Shown in pieces: positions 1-11,441 of a stretch of DNA of 64,000 bases. Position numbers and translations under genes: made by a program. Every line of letters begins with the position of its first letter. Position 1 is the stretch's first letter. The DNA lies in contig CDMY01000395.1 of the NCBI GenBank assembly GCA_001179505.1, forward strand, positions 1 to 64,000, read 5' to 3'. Below the pieces are notes generated by a model, which had not been told where the DNA came from, made no database searches, and saw only the letters and a list, made by a program, of their open reading frames with translations. The DNA comes from Vitrella brassicaformis. Taxonomy: Eukaryota > Sar > Vitrellaceae.

Positions 1-76
1 GACAATGGCGCACACCTGATGTAGAGAGCGACAATGGCGCACACCTGATGTAGAGAGCGACAATGGCGCACACCTG
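1..76. repeat. 29-bp tandem repeat, about 2.6 copies, continuing upstream
   Basis: Two identical 29-base units (positions 1-29 and 30-58) and a third unit that loses identity after about 18 bases. The array starts at the window edge, so its true copy number is unknown. Each unit has stop codons in more than one frame, so it is unlikely to be coding. It lies just upstream of a decayed copy of the end of the neighbouring gene. Confidence 0.9.
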
Positions 77-212
77 GTAGAGTGGGATGGGGTTTCGGTC
101 GGTCCTTTCAGCTGAGGGTCTCGAAAGTCCTCCTCAACAATGAGCTTAGAGGGGGGTTTGGTTTCCTTGTCTTCTCCTCTCTCCACCCGTTACACAGCAA
201 TATACCCTAGCT

Positions 213-490
213 CACAAGCTCGCAGTGGTTCGTCTTGCCAAGCTGGCAATCCTGACAGTGCATTCACGCTGGACCTGGTAGCTGAGGGCCAATAGGGAGG
301 CGATGAGGGTTGTGGTGTACGGTCGGTCTTGGGGGTCGCGGACGCGTCTCGATTTAACGCATAATGCATTCATGAGTTGCCAGACGCTCAAGCGACAGCC
401 TGCCTGTGGGTGAGCGTGGTGTGGGTGCATGGTGTCTCTCTCGACAGCGGTGCACCGAATGGATTGCACAGCCCATTACCTGTCAGGTGA
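213..490 (+). pseudogene. Decayed 3' end of a paralogue of the 987-4215 gene
   Basis: From about position 262 the DNA matches the last coding bases and 3' flank of the gene ending at 4215. Both share the stretch encoding TLDLVA-GQ, then a downstream segment with the phrase for 'CGACAGCCT' and a similar tail about 130-250 bases further on. In this copy the reading frame meets TAG right after the matching GQ codons, whereas the intact gene continues for over 20 codons. No upstream exons of the paralogue are visible here. I read it as a truncated relic of a tandem duplication. It could also be the genuine last exon of a paralogue lying mostly outside the window. Confidence 0.6.
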
Positions 491-599
491 TGTGGTCGAG
501 TGTCTTGGCACACTTTGGCCATTCGTGCCGGGTAGTGTAGAACAAGAGGGATAGTACTGGTCTGAGACGCCACCCGGCGCTGTCGAGTCTTTTGCCCTT

Positions 600-986
600 T
601 TTTGGCGATCCCCTCCTTTGAGCTCGCGGAGGAGAGGAAAAGAGAAGAGGAGGGAAAAAGGAAGGAAAAGAGAAGGAAAGAGAAGCGACCGAGCGAGAGG
701 GGAGGTGGGAGGGTACAAAAATCAGGAAAATGACGATTTCTGTCACTTGCAGCGCTGGGCTCTGCGGCCGCTGTGTGCTCAGGAGGTGGTCAGGAGTTCT
801 GCAGTTATCTGCAGTAGCGTTGGTTGGCTGCCCGTGCAGCACTCAAGGGCAGACGTAGGCATCCGCGGCTGAGGGCCTCACTCACTGGTGCACAGATATG
901 CAAGAAACAGCACCGGCCCGGGGTGACCATCCATGCGTTTTGTTTGTTGTCATGCAGACGAGGTCACTGAGCCGTAAGCTGCAGCT
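600..986 (+). promoter_or_regulatory. Upstream region with AGCTCGC heptamer and polypurine tract
   Basis: The 5' flank of the LRR-like gene contains one AGCTCGC heptamer at 621-627, immediately followed by a run of about 70 bases made almost only of A and G (about 628-700). The heptamer recurs in most other 5' spacers of this window. No TATA-like element is obvious. Confidence 0.4.
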
Positions 987-3900
987 ATGCAGCAAGATGG
1001 CAACGACGGGCATGCCCGTCCGGTGCGTCACCATGAACCTCCTGATGCGGTGCACACCTATCTGGACGGCATGAGTGTACGTGTGTGGCTGGTGTGTATG
1101 TGTGTGCAGGAAGCGACTCGCGATGAGGGCCTCCGTCGGTTCCGGCGTGAGATGGATCGCATCGAAGAGCTCATCCATACACTAGAAGCGCAAGTGGGCG
1201 GGGTGAGGGGTGGTGTGTGTGTGTGTTCCGTATGTCACCCAGATCCATGATTCGTTATTGCTGCAGGTAGCTGGCAACGATGCCTCGCTGACGGGCCGCG
1301 ACCTGTCTGTGGTGGTGGGCCACGTGAGCCGTGGCGGCGGCTGTCTCAAGGAGGCCGTCGAGCATCTGAACAACATACACAACACCAACTCACTGCAGGG
1401 CGGAGTGGCAGAGGTACATATCACAGCTCACACACATTCCAGCTCACCTGTATCTCTGTGTGTGTTGTCTGAGCAACAGGGTGACTGTAGTGGTCGTGCG
1501 GAAGAGCTGGCCGTGGAGGGGACTCAGAAGGCGACTCATGAAACATCCGTATCGGTGTGTACTTTGAGAGCAGCCCGTCAGGCACCACCCTCTGCCCTCT
1601 AATCCTGTCTCTGTGTGTGTGTGCAGGTAGCTGGTGTGTCGGATAGCAAGCGAGCGCGTGTGGTGGATGGCTCGAGTTGTCGTCATGCGGCTGCTGCTGC
1701 TGCTGCTGCGGCTGCTGCTGGCGGTGACGGTGGTACGCACTAATTGAAACAGAAATGGACCAAATACCATAGATGCGCCCACTCGGACAGTCTGTTTGTC
1801 TGTTGTGTGTGCAGGTGGTGTGTCGAGTGGTCCCCAGCAAGACGGCCAGGGACACGACCAACAGCAGCAGCCTACGAAGGTCAGCCTCGACACACATCAA
1901 GCCGCTTATACGCACCCGTCACATCGTTCCGTTCGTCTATTGTGACATGTGTGTCAGGTTGTGGGTGGGCCGTCGCGTCTGTGTGGTCTGGAGGGCCCGC
2001 TGCTGTGTGACATAGCCTCGTGGCTGACCACCATCGAGGCCACTGTCCTCTGCCTCCTCAATAGGGGCATCAACGGCATAGCCGACTGCACGCCCAACCA
2101 CCACCCCAGCAGCGCCCAAGACGGCAGCAGCAAGGCCACGCCCTTCGGCATCTACCGCAACCTCACCATCGCTGAGGAGGAGGTCGAGACGTGGAGCAAC
2201 CTCGACCTGGCCACACAGACACGTCTGAGGGGCAAACTGGTGAGTGAGACCAACACCGTGCCGCTAACACCCATCCACACCACTCATATGTGGTTTCTGT
2301 CTGTCTGTCCGTTCGTCAGGGCAACGTCACGACAGCCCGCATCCCGTCATCCACGGGGCCATACGAGAAGCGCAACGCGAGTTGCCATTCCTTCGTAGCG
2401 ACATGTCTGGAGGCTGCCAAGGCATCCCTGAAACACCTCTACATCGGTGGCGACAGAGGCACCCGCCGTGCGCCGTGGTGTGCACCGCCCCCTGTGGCCT
2501 TCACGGCACTCACCAACCTGCACGTGGAACGCGACACGTGGATCGAATACTTCGGGTGAGTCAGGCTGACCATGCACACATATTCATGAGGGTCCCCTCA
2601 CTGTGCTGTTGGTCTCTACAGTGACGCCCACTGGACCTTCCCAGCCCTCGTCGACTGCCAAGGACTGAATGCCCCTGCGACGGGGATCGCTCCCAGGGCC
2701 GTCGCGGGCATCACCCAGATCGTAAGGTCATCCCCTCAGCTGACGACACTTGCGATAAAGGACATCAGCGATTGCGGCAGCCGCGACTTCATCGCCGCCC
2801 TCGGCCAGTACAGTCGCCTCAGCACCATCCGTGGGCTGCGCGTCACCAAAGAGGCGTTGAGGAATGGTCATATAGCTGACCTGCAAAGGTCCTTGGATGC
2901 CCAGTGGAGCAAACCGGAAATGCAAGGTCAGTAATAAGCAGAGGTGGATAGGGAGAGACCGAGTCGATGCACTGATGCCTTGTGGCCCGATCGTCCATCC
3001 ATCAGGAGTGAAGAAGACAATCGAGTTCGTGTATGGATGCCCCATCGACCACAACTTGGGCGACCTGACCCGCCCCCTGCGCGACTTCCTCGCGTGGGCC
3101 CGACGAGTCAGCGCCACGGTCGAGTGGCGGTCGGGCGCCTGCGTGACGGTCGACTGCAGCACGGAGCCCCTGAGTGCCACTGCCCCCATTGCCGTGCGTG
3201 GCCCTGTAGCCGATGCAGTCAAAGAGGTCGCCCAGAAAGCCAACCGCGTAAGTTAGATGGGGAACAAATGGGACAGACAAGGAACGAATCGCACGGTTTG
3301 TATGCATGCCATGGCTGCATTCCTTCAACTCAGATGTGGCTCTTCTGTGGCGGGTACCGTACCCCTCTGGACGAGTCGTGGAAGGACGTGCTCAACTTTC
3401 CCAACGTGACGCAGCTGTGGATCCGCCAATGCGTGCATGACGATCACCGTCAGAGCGCGGAGATCGTGTCGGACAGCATTCCCCCATTTATGACAGAGGT
3501 CGACGAGGACGGCAACAACGTCTGCTTTCCACGAATCGAGCACCTGGATCTCACGCTAGCCTACATCCTGGGCTCGCACCCCCCTGAGGGCGCCTGGCAT
3601 TTTTCTGCCGGCCCCAACAAGCTTAGCACACTGCTAGGCAGCCTGCGCCACGTCGGATCAGTCCAGTTCAGAACCTCTGACCTCTCTGTCTTGTCTGAGT
3701 GCCTGCCACTGCTGCCCACTGAGCGCATCGATGAGGTCAGCGTCGTTTTTTGCGACAACCTACGTGCGTTGCCTGATGCATGCCAACCACTCACACGCCC
3801 TGCCGTGACATCGCTGTGGTCTGATGATGATGATCTGATTGATCTCAGCAAAGATCAGGCCTTGTCGGTTATGAGTGTTGTGACCCACGTGCGACCGTCC

Positions 3901-4215
3901 AAAGCGCATCTGAGTCTGCACCTCCTTACCAGTGAGTTTGAGCTGGACGAGGAGGGGGCGTCAGATGAGGAGCAGATAGCCCATGCAGAGCAGGAGCTGC
4001 GTGCGTTGGCGTGTGAGTGCTTCGAGCGGGTGATGGCTTCATACTCACTCGACAGCCTCACTATCCAGTGTGACATGATCGAGGACGAGTGGGGGGAGAG
4101 CTTCCTCGGGTTTTGTGTACTCACGCTGGACCTGGTAGCTAAGGGCCAACAGGGAGGCGATGAGGGGGAAAGGGGGGTAGTGCTGCGCGTTCTTTTGGTG
4201 TACGGTCAGACTTGA
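987..4215 (+). CDS. Lineage-specific LRR-like protein with degenerate F-box-like segment
   Basis: I cannot assign this gene to a characterised family. Exons read from ATG 987 to TGA 4213-4215 and are joined over several short introns, the first possibly only 33 nt (1077-1109). The protein starts with a short coiled stretch. A poly-alanine tract (near 1680-1725) and a Q-rich tract (near 1860) follow. Next comes a hydrophobic 'CDIASWLTTIEATVLCLLNR' segment (near 2008-2070), which resembles the place of an F-box. The remainder alternates leucine-rich strands such as 'LTNLHVERD', 'LTTLAIKDI', 'VTQLWIRQC' and 'IEHLDLTLA', typical of irregular LRR folds. The C-terminal third is acidic. The end of the gene is duplicated at 213-490, so it belongs to a locally expanding family. 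A substrate-receptor role is only a guess. Confidence 0.6.
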
Positions 4216-4553
4216 AGCGTGTCGTTTTGATGCGTCATGGCCGTATGGACGCGCTCAAACGACAGCCTCAGGACGGCCTGCATGTGTAGATGTGAATATT
4301 GAGTGCCTGGATGTGGGTGCTCATGTCTAAATGTACATGAAGTGGATGGACAGCGCACAGCCCGCCCCACTACACACCTGACATTCGAGTCGACCTGTGT
4401 ACGTTTTGCCGACGGTTGCTTGATTAAACAAAGCGGGGCTGTCGTGTATGAGGCGGCAGTCATTTTACATCGATGCACGCACGGCCGAATCCATTGGTTC
4501 GACCGCTCGAATGATTGCGAGCTGTAGCTCGCGACGATTCCGGACTAGCGGTG
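4216..4553 (+). promoter_or_regulatory. Spacer with inverted pair of the AGCTCGC heptamer
   Basis: This 338-base spacer lies between two genes on the same strand. Its first half is the 3' flank that is shared with the decayed copy at 213-490. At 4517-4532 there is GCGAGCT, two bases, then AGCTCGC, forming a near-perfect palindrome. It ends about 22 bases before the ATG at 4554. Confidence 0.45.
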
Positions 4554-7070
4554 ATGTTGCGGCGATTTTCTCTCTTAAGCGCCTCACGGCGGCCAGGGAA
4601 GCTGTTTCTGCTGGCCTCCATCAAGCAAACATGCCTTTCTCACACTTCAGCGCCACAACAGAGATCTTCCCGCCGGCTTCAGCAGCCCTTTCTTGACGCC
4701 ATGGAGCGGGCGGACTACATTCATGCGACCCAGAAGAGGCGGCCCAATTGCATGACCCTGCAAGAGAGGCGTTTCTCGTCTTCAACGACGCAGAGTCCGG
4801 CGGATGATGATGGAAGAGGCGAGGCAGATCCACCTCTCCCATCACAGAAAGGGCCACATGACGAGGATGCATCGCTGGATCGGTTCCGGGAGTCGCTGCG
4901 CGAGGCGTCGAGGCTGCTGCAGTGCGGTTTGGTGGAGCGGGAGGAGGTCTGTCTGGTGGTGCTGCTGGCACTGGTCACCGGGAGTCATCTGTTCCTGCTT
5001 GGCCCTCCTGGGACGGCAAAGAGCGAGATCGCAAGACGGCTGGCGAAGCTCTTGCAGGTGACACGAGCGCATGAGTGATCCATATGGGGCTCATGAACTG
5101 ATGGCTGCTCGTTCAGGGGAGGTTTTTCGAGCGTCTGTTGACCCCTTTCTCACTGCCCGAGGAGGTGTTCGGGCCCTACTCATTAAGCGCCATTGCTGAG
5201 GGCCGGTTCGAGCGGCTGACGGACAAGTATCTCCCAACCGCCGAGTTTGCTTTCCTGGATGAGATCTTCAAGGTCAGAAGAAACCGAGAACCGGTTCGTT
5301 CGTTGCATGTGGTGGATTTGTGTCATGCAGGCAAACAGTTCCATCCTCAACTCGCTCCTTACGATCCTCAACGAACGCGAGTTCGACAACGGCACAACGC
5401 GCATGCGGGTCAGAAAAGCAATGAAAGAGCAGGCAATGACCGAGGCGCATGGACAACCGGTCATTTCATCCCCATGTTATCATCAGGTCCCTCTGCGGAC
5501 TCTGATATCAGCGAGCAACGAGGTGCCGGTGACGGGCGAGCTGCGGGCCCTCAGCGACAGGTTCCTGCTGCGGTGCTATGTGGATAGTGTGAGTGTGGCT
5601 GGCTTCGAGGCGGTGGTAAGGGGGGCGGCCGAGAGCGAACGGCTCGAGGGAATCCACCACAAGTTCACTGCAGCTGAGACGCAGAGGTAGGCAGGCAGGG
5701 GGAAGATCGGAGGGTGGTTTAGGCTTGTGCACTTATCTCTCTCTCTCTCTCTCTCTCTCTCTTGCTCTTGTGGGTGTGCAGGTATCGCTCATTGGCCCTG
5801 TTGCGTGTGAATGGCCTGAATGAAGAAATAGTGGACGTCCTCAAGATGCTCCGACAGTTCCTCAAGGAGCAAGACATCCTCGTCTCCGACAGGAGGTGGC
5901 GTCAGATCGGCGAGCTGCTCAAGGTGGTGGCGTACACGTCGGGCCGCCTCGACGTCACACGAATCGACCTCTGCATGTTGAAGTACTGCTGCTGGGAGAC
6001 CATGGAGCAGGTGGCTGTGGTCGAGAAGTGGCTCATCGACAACTTCGCGGCACCCACATACCTGCAGCAGGGGGTCATCAAGGGTCTTGCCAGGAAGGTG
6101 TCGCAATGGCAGACCATCGCCAAGGATGGCCGCGACATGGTATGCCGTGGAAGTGGAGCCCCTCACGACGTGGACGTTTGACGTTGTGTGTTGTATTGTT
6201 TATTGATGCAGTTGACGTATGCGTCATCGATCCGGGAGTTGCTGGAGGAGCACTTTGACTTGGGCGAGCACGGCACGCAGCGACAACTCATCGAGCAGCA
6301 CCAGTGGCTGTCCCACGACATGAAAACCAAGGTACACGCACCGCACAGGCAGGCACGAGCCCAGACCACACCTAGACCAATTCCCTTCGCCTGGCTGCTG
6401 TCCCAGGCGCTGAAAGGTCTCCGGCAGGCAGCCTCGAGGTACAGCGATGCCGGCCTTTCTGACATCGCTCTCACTCTCGGCCAGTCCATCACTTTCGCCT
6501 CGCGCCCATACGCCGGCACGCCCACCAAACCCAATGTGGCATGCGTCCTCGTCGGCCCCTCCCACTGGCCAGTCAGCATCATCACCGCCACTTTGGATGA
6601 GCTACTCGAGGCGATGGCGACAGACGGTGGCAGGGAAGACAGCTGCGGGGTGCGTGAGCGTGTGCGCGAGAGGGGTTTGGACGGCAGGAGTGAGGGGTCT
6701 GTGTATGTGTCGGAGCTCTTTGATGAGTGGCAAGACATTCGGCGACTCCTGGGTAAGTCAGCCAGGCAAGGAAGCAACGTGCCATCTGTATTCAGTAGTG
6801 TGTGGGCTTCCCTTCTGTGTAGGTCCATCAGGTGTGGCTTTCCACGAAGGCATCCCATCATCTCCAGCCGAGGCGCGAGACATCCACGACTCGCTGGCGT
6901 CACTGCTTAGAGAGAAGGAAAACAATGCCGCCAAACGAGAGACGGACCAAGCGGCGGTGCTGTCAGACGATCCAGGCCGAGATGCCGCAGATGTGGAGAG
7001 GGAGCCAGTCCGTGAGGATTTGGCGTTCAGTGAGACGATGCGGCTGGACCATGCCTCCAACATTCCTTGA
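4554..7070 (+). CDS. ravA: MoxR-type AAA+ ATPase, RavA-like, probably mitochondrial
   Basis: RavA-type MoxR ATPases act as chaperones on partner proteins; the bacterial enzyme works with ViaA. The spliced protein has Walker A '[15 protein letters not shown]' (about 5004-5048), the family strand '[10 protein letters not shown]', Walker B 'FAFLDEIFK', sensor 1 'LISASNEVP' and the arginine region '[11 protein letters not shown]'. A helical C-terminal part follows from about 5780. The ATG at 4554 gives a leader rich in Arg, Ser and Leu without acidic residues, which suits a mitochondrial presequence. A later in-frame ATG at 4701 would remove it. Introns end in TCAG or TGCAG, and one contains a CT repeat. 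The last exon (about 6823-7070) is highly charged. RavA is mostly bacterial, so the eukaryotic copy probably arose by old transfer. No ViaA-like VWA gene is visible nearby. Confidence 0.85.
5736..5762. repeat. (TC)n microsatellite inside a RavA intron
   Basis: A run of about 13 TC dinucleotides just before the GTGTGCAG acceptor. It may serve as the polypyrimidine tract of that intron. Confidence 0.85.
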
Positions 7071-7834
7071 CGAGAACACTGCTGGTGCTGCAGCTGCTGG
7101 GTGGCCTTGGTGGGTGCTGTGTGTGTGCTTCCCTCTCGTCGTGTGTCTGGCTGCGTGACGGGCTTCGCGTCAGATGGCGGTTAGACTGGTCAGCCCTAGT
7201 CTAATTTCTGTTGGTGCCGGTGCCTTCATGCAAACAGACACAGCGAGAGAGAAGAACCGATGGATGGACAAGAAGAGGGCTGTGTGTGCATCTCAGATGG
7301 TGGGGCGGGCGGGGCGTGTCGGTGTGTACAGAGAGACAGACAGACAGACAGGGTGTCAGTGGGTCAGTCAGGCCACTTACTTACACGAGTGCGAGCAGAT
7401 GGGGGGAGACGGTGCTTGTACAGTCGTGGAATGGGCACACTTGCTCACGTCAATGTGACTGACTGACTGAATGCATCCACACTCTATCGTGTCCCTCACA
7501 ACCAACCACCACCCAGCACGCACCAAATGAATGACAGACAGACAGACAGACAGACAGGCCGGCAGTCAGTCAGTCAGTCTGGCGGTCACCGACATGCCGA
7601 GGCACGACATGCTTGTTCGACAATCACACAAACTTATGCAAGTCACGAGTAGTCGTGCGCATAAACTATTGCAGTAAGTACCATTAAGGATAGATAGGCG
7701 CGTGACACAGTTGCGTCTCAACCGTACAGCCCCAAACCAGAGGCTCTCAAGCTGCAGCAGGGAGGGCATTGTGTAAGTGCACACAGACACACACAGGGGT
7801 GCAGCTCCCTGTGTGTGCGTGGTGGGTGTGTCAG
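7071..7834. other. Intergenic stretch with GACA and CAGT microsatellites
   Basis: No convincing coding exon was seen. The stretch has short GACA/ACAG tetranucleotide runs near 7325-7350 and 7538-7556, and a CAGT run near 7563-7580. Long reading frames here are translations of these repeats. Confidence 0.6.
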
Positions 7835-8320
7835 GCTGGACTCCTCCCTCAAGCTGCCGGGCTACGAGCGTCTGCGGGGCCTCCTGCAGGACAACGACAT
7901 TCCGGTCCTCTCCGCGATGGAACACGCCGACATGTGTGCCAAGTGCCAATGCATTCGTGGGTGGATGGATGGACGGATGCGTTCAATGGTGTTCGAGGAA
8001 GGGTGGCTGACGTGAGACACTAACTCACGGACGAGATGACTGACATGCATGGCAAGGATGGTTGCAACGATGCGGTGCCGACACAGAGACAGAACGCACC
8101 AACCAGCCAACTAGGCAATCTGCCTCACGCCGAAGCGCGACGCGCCATTAATAACCGTTCCACAAGAACTGTACACACCCACACTACACACACGCAGCAC
8201 CATGCAGGCAGGCAGGCGTTGCCGTCGTGTGTTTGGTATGCCACCTTCGATGTGGGAAAGTAAGTGCCCACAGTGCCGTCAGGCACCTGCAATACACCAG
8301 GAGAGCCAGGTATTGATTGT
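7835..8320 (+). CDS. Possible exons of an unassigned small Cys-rich gene
   Basis: Positions 7835-7956 are bounded by a TGTGTCAG acceptor and a GTGGGT donor. They encode a non-repetitive, protein-like segment beginning LDSSLKLPGYERLRGLL and ending with a CxxCxC cluster. A second block at about 8205-8310 carries a GTAAGT donor at 8259 and, if read through, a CPQC motif followed by RQAPAIH. Both blocks lie on the plus strand between RavA and MPC1. They may belong to one small zinc-binding protein or to an alternative 3' end of the upstream transcript. I recognise no family and could not find a start codon, so this is tentative. Confidence 0.25.
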
Positions 8321-8754
8321 GTTGTCTCTGTCTGCTTTGTGTTGCTTTGGTTGGTCGTCCCAGTGCATCGTGTGGGGCTGGGGCTGACTTGAGCAAAGTC
8401 ACGATCTCATGAATGCCCCAGGATGGTGATGGATGACGCAACTGCATCGATCGCATGTGTGAGCGCAGTGGATTGATTGATTGCACGTATGTATGCAGTA
8501 ATGTCGCTTCCCCACCTACGGCTACGTAGCCTACTGTCTACCGACCACAACTGAGTGCACACAGACAGACACTCACCCGCCCACCCACTCAGACTCACCC
8601 ATTTAGGCAGCTCGGTCTCTGGCCGCTGAAGCAGCACCACACCAACACGCGGACCGGCAAAAGGCCGCCGCCGCCAACACAAAGCTCTAAAACGCAGCCA
8701 GTGTGTCCCCTCCCCTGCCCTCCCCCAATGTCCCCCCCTCTAGTGGCTACATGG

Positions 8755-9321
8755 CTATGTGGCTGGTGCAGTCATCTTGTTGCCCATGTCGTATGCCATC
8801 CTCCTCCCCAGCTGTGTGAGCTGGACGCCCTCGTTGCAGAAGTGGCAGGCGAAGAGCAGCCAGTTGCGGGGCTGCACCATGTAGGCGAACCGCATGAACA
8901 GCATCGAGTACACGCACAGCACACCCGTCATACGAGCGCCTGCAAGAAGGTCAGTCAGTCATCACACCACAGGGCGCACGCAGGTGACAGCGGGGGAGGC
9001 GGAAACTGGTGTGTGTGTGTCTGCTTACTGATCACTTCTGGCGATTTGGTCATGTCATTGAGCCCCTGCGTCAACACACAGAGAGGTGACAATGCAGAGA
9101 TCTGTCGGCCCTCGGCACAGCCCGTACCGCGATAACAAATCCCCAGTTGGCGATGGGACCCCAAAAATGTGTGGTCATGCCTGACACACACGGGCATCCA
9201 TCAGATCTCATCAAGATCCCTCCCCGCGAGCGGTTCTGTTTCGCCGTCCTCACTTACCATATGTTTTGAAGTATTGTATGAAGTTGTTGAGCTGCGTCTT
9301 CACCGCGTTGCTGCCCGACAT
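8755..9321 (-). CDS. MPC1: Mitochondrial pyruvate carrier subunit 1
   Basis: MPC1 forms the inner-membrane heterodimer that imports pyruvate into mitochondria. Four minus-strand exons give a protein of about 110 residues, the usual length. The exons encode an N-terminal amphipathic '[10 protein letters not shown]', then '[15 protein letters not shown]', '[12 protein letters not shown]', and the hallmark last exon with '[19 protein letters not shown]' and '[13 protein letters not shown]'. The conserved NWG and PRNWLLF motifs are intact. The start is the ATG at 9321 and the stop TAG lies at 8755-8757. The partner MPC2 is not in this window. The gene is divergent from CWC25 across 326 bp. Confidence 0.93.
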
Positions 9322-9647
9322 GCTCGGAGGAAAGAAGGCTCTGCCCTCCACCCTTCAGCTCGCACAATCCAAGCTCGCGTTTCCCTCTCGCTTTCCGTGG
9401 CTTTGCGGGCAGGTCGTGGATTCTGCGACACGTGCAGACAGCTTCTGGGTGCATTCGAAAGTCTGTTATTTTGCTGGATCCGGTTTTCGAGATTCTTCGC
9501 AACAGCCTGACCTGAGGAGGTACGCGGCAGTGACATGATGCAGCACGCACTGACAGAGTAGATACTGTGCATCAGGATGCCCGGCGCTTTTTCCTCTGGT
9601 TTATCAGATCTGAGCGCGGCGTGATTTGACGCGTAGCAGAGATCATC
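9322..9647. promoter_or_regulatory. Bidirectional spacer between MPC1 and CWC25
   Basis: A 326-bp start-to-start spacer with two AGCTCGC heptamers in the same orientation at 9357-9363 and 9372-9378, close to the MPC1 start. No other gene fits in the spacer. Confidence 0.5.
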
Positions 9648-11441
9648 ATGTCGGCTGGAGGCGAGCATGGCGCGTCATCTAGGGAGCAGCAGCTGGAGCA
9701 GGAGCGGCAGATCGCGGCACTCAAGCAGCTGCAGGCTGACGCCGGCCTGGTGCCCAAGGCCAACGTGGATGCCAAGCTGGACTGGATGTATGAGGATCCT
9801 CGGGCTGCCAAGACGGAGGAGAGCACCGAGGATTTCCTGCTGGGCAAGAAGAAACCCGACGCTGAGGGCAAGGAGGACGTCGAGCGGGTCAAGCAGCTGT
9901 CGGCCTCGCAGGGAGGGGCGGTGGGCTCTCTGTTCCTCACGTCCCTCACCACGACCACAGAGGACACTCTCAGGAAGCTCCGTGAGGACCCGCTGCTGGT
10001 CATCAAGCAGGCCGAGATGCAGCAGCGGCAGAACGTTTTCAAGAACCCGTTGCTCCGCGAGCAGCTGCTGAGCAAGGATGACAAGGACAAGAGAAAGAAG
10101 GCCAAGAAGGAAAAGAAGAAGCAGAAGAAACGCGGCAGGGGGTCTTCGTCAGAGTCCGACGCTGACCGCAGGAAACACCGCAAGCGCGAGGCCAAAGACG
10201 AGGGCCACCCATCCTCCGTCAAGAGGGAGAGGGAGGAGGGAGACAGGCGGGAAGGAAAGGGGGGCTTCTCCATGCCTGAGGGCAAGTATCGTCTTGAGGA
10301 CACGCTGGACCTGATGCAGAACGACCCCGACATTCGTCGTGCGCGGGCCAAGTGGGACTCAGAGCGTGAGCGTCGGCGTGAGGAGCACTTCAACCTCGAG
10401 ATAGACCGGGAGAACAGAGGCAGGCGGGGCGGGGGGAGGGACAGGGAGAGGGAGGACGAACTCGATGACGATGACGACATATTCAGACGAGTAAGAAGCG
10501 GCGAGCCAAAACACACGCGGCCGACGATAGATTCGCCACCTGTGTTGTGTGTCTGTGTGGTGATTGAATGCAGAGGCGGGTGCGCGATGCCGAGGACGAA
10601 AGGGACAGGGAGAGGGAGACGGCACGTGAGCGGGACACACGCGACAGCTACGACCGCCGCAACCCACCACGAGACGAACGCAACGGCCGCCGATATGACC
10701 GTGAAGATAATGACGACTGGCGGTCATCTCGGAGGCCTCGAGATGACGACCGAGATCGATCTCGTGACGATCGGCGGCCGTCGCCGGTGCGTGTCAAGAG
10801 GGAGCCCGACAACGAGGAGAGGCGGTACGGCAGGAGCGGCAGCGACCGGCGCGACCAGAGAGACGACAGAGATCGAGATCTCGGACCTGACCCACGGGTG
10901 TTCCGAGGCCGGGATGAGGGGCCCGCTGGGCGGGACGGCATAGATCGACGTGACCGCGACAGGAGGGAGAGGGACAGAGACAGAGGTGGTGGGAGGATGA
11001 CGGCTGAGGAGAGGGAGAGGCGGCTGCGCGAGATGGAGGATGATGCGAAACGGTGAGCGGGCGAGGGCATTCCTGGTGTCATATTTATTGTGTTTGTTTA
11101 TGTAATTAATGTGTGCAGCCATGAGGTTGAGCGCCACAGCCGTCTGAGTGAGATGGAGAAGAAAGAGCAACAAGTCGAGAAAATCGAGAAGGAACGACGA
11201 GAGGCACAGGTAACATTTCAGACCCACCAATCCACCCATCCCTGCCGGCCGGCGGCCATGCATCTGCCCGTGTGTGCAGGCGGCTCGTTCGTCTGGTGAG
11301 GGGATGGGTTCTCGATACCTGGACAAGGTCAAGAAGAACGTCTACATGGAGAGCGGCATGAGCATGGAGGAAATCATCAAACGCAACGTGGCCCGCAGAC
11401 AGCGGCAGGGCGGGCAGGAGGACACACTCGAGCAAGACTGA
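9648..11441 (+). CDS. CWC25: Pre-mRNA-splicing factor CWC25
   Basis: CWC25 joins the spliceosome to promote the first transesterification step. The N-terminal exon carries 'EQQLEQERQIAALKQLQ' and 'DAKLDWMYEDP', then 'FLLGKKKPD'; the W-M-Y and LG-K motifs are diagnostic. The middle has a Lys/Arg block (about 10080-10260) and, after an intron of about 80 bases that begins at about 10491, a long run of alternating Arg with Asp or Glu. The C-terminal exons encode 'RRLREMEDDAKR' and 'MEEIIKRNVARRQRQ', matching the family tail. The usual first part of the Cir_N motif (W-x-P-x-x) is missing, so either a small upstream exon was overlooked or the N-terminus is shortened. The start is ATG 9648. The RD/RE repeats resemble splicing-factor RS-type linkers. 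Confidence 0.85.

Noticed and set aside
9572-10516. Long minus-strand frame opposite CWC25, Ser-rich
   Set aside because: It is the mirror of the Lys/Arg/Glu-rich coding sequence and has no protein-like composition.
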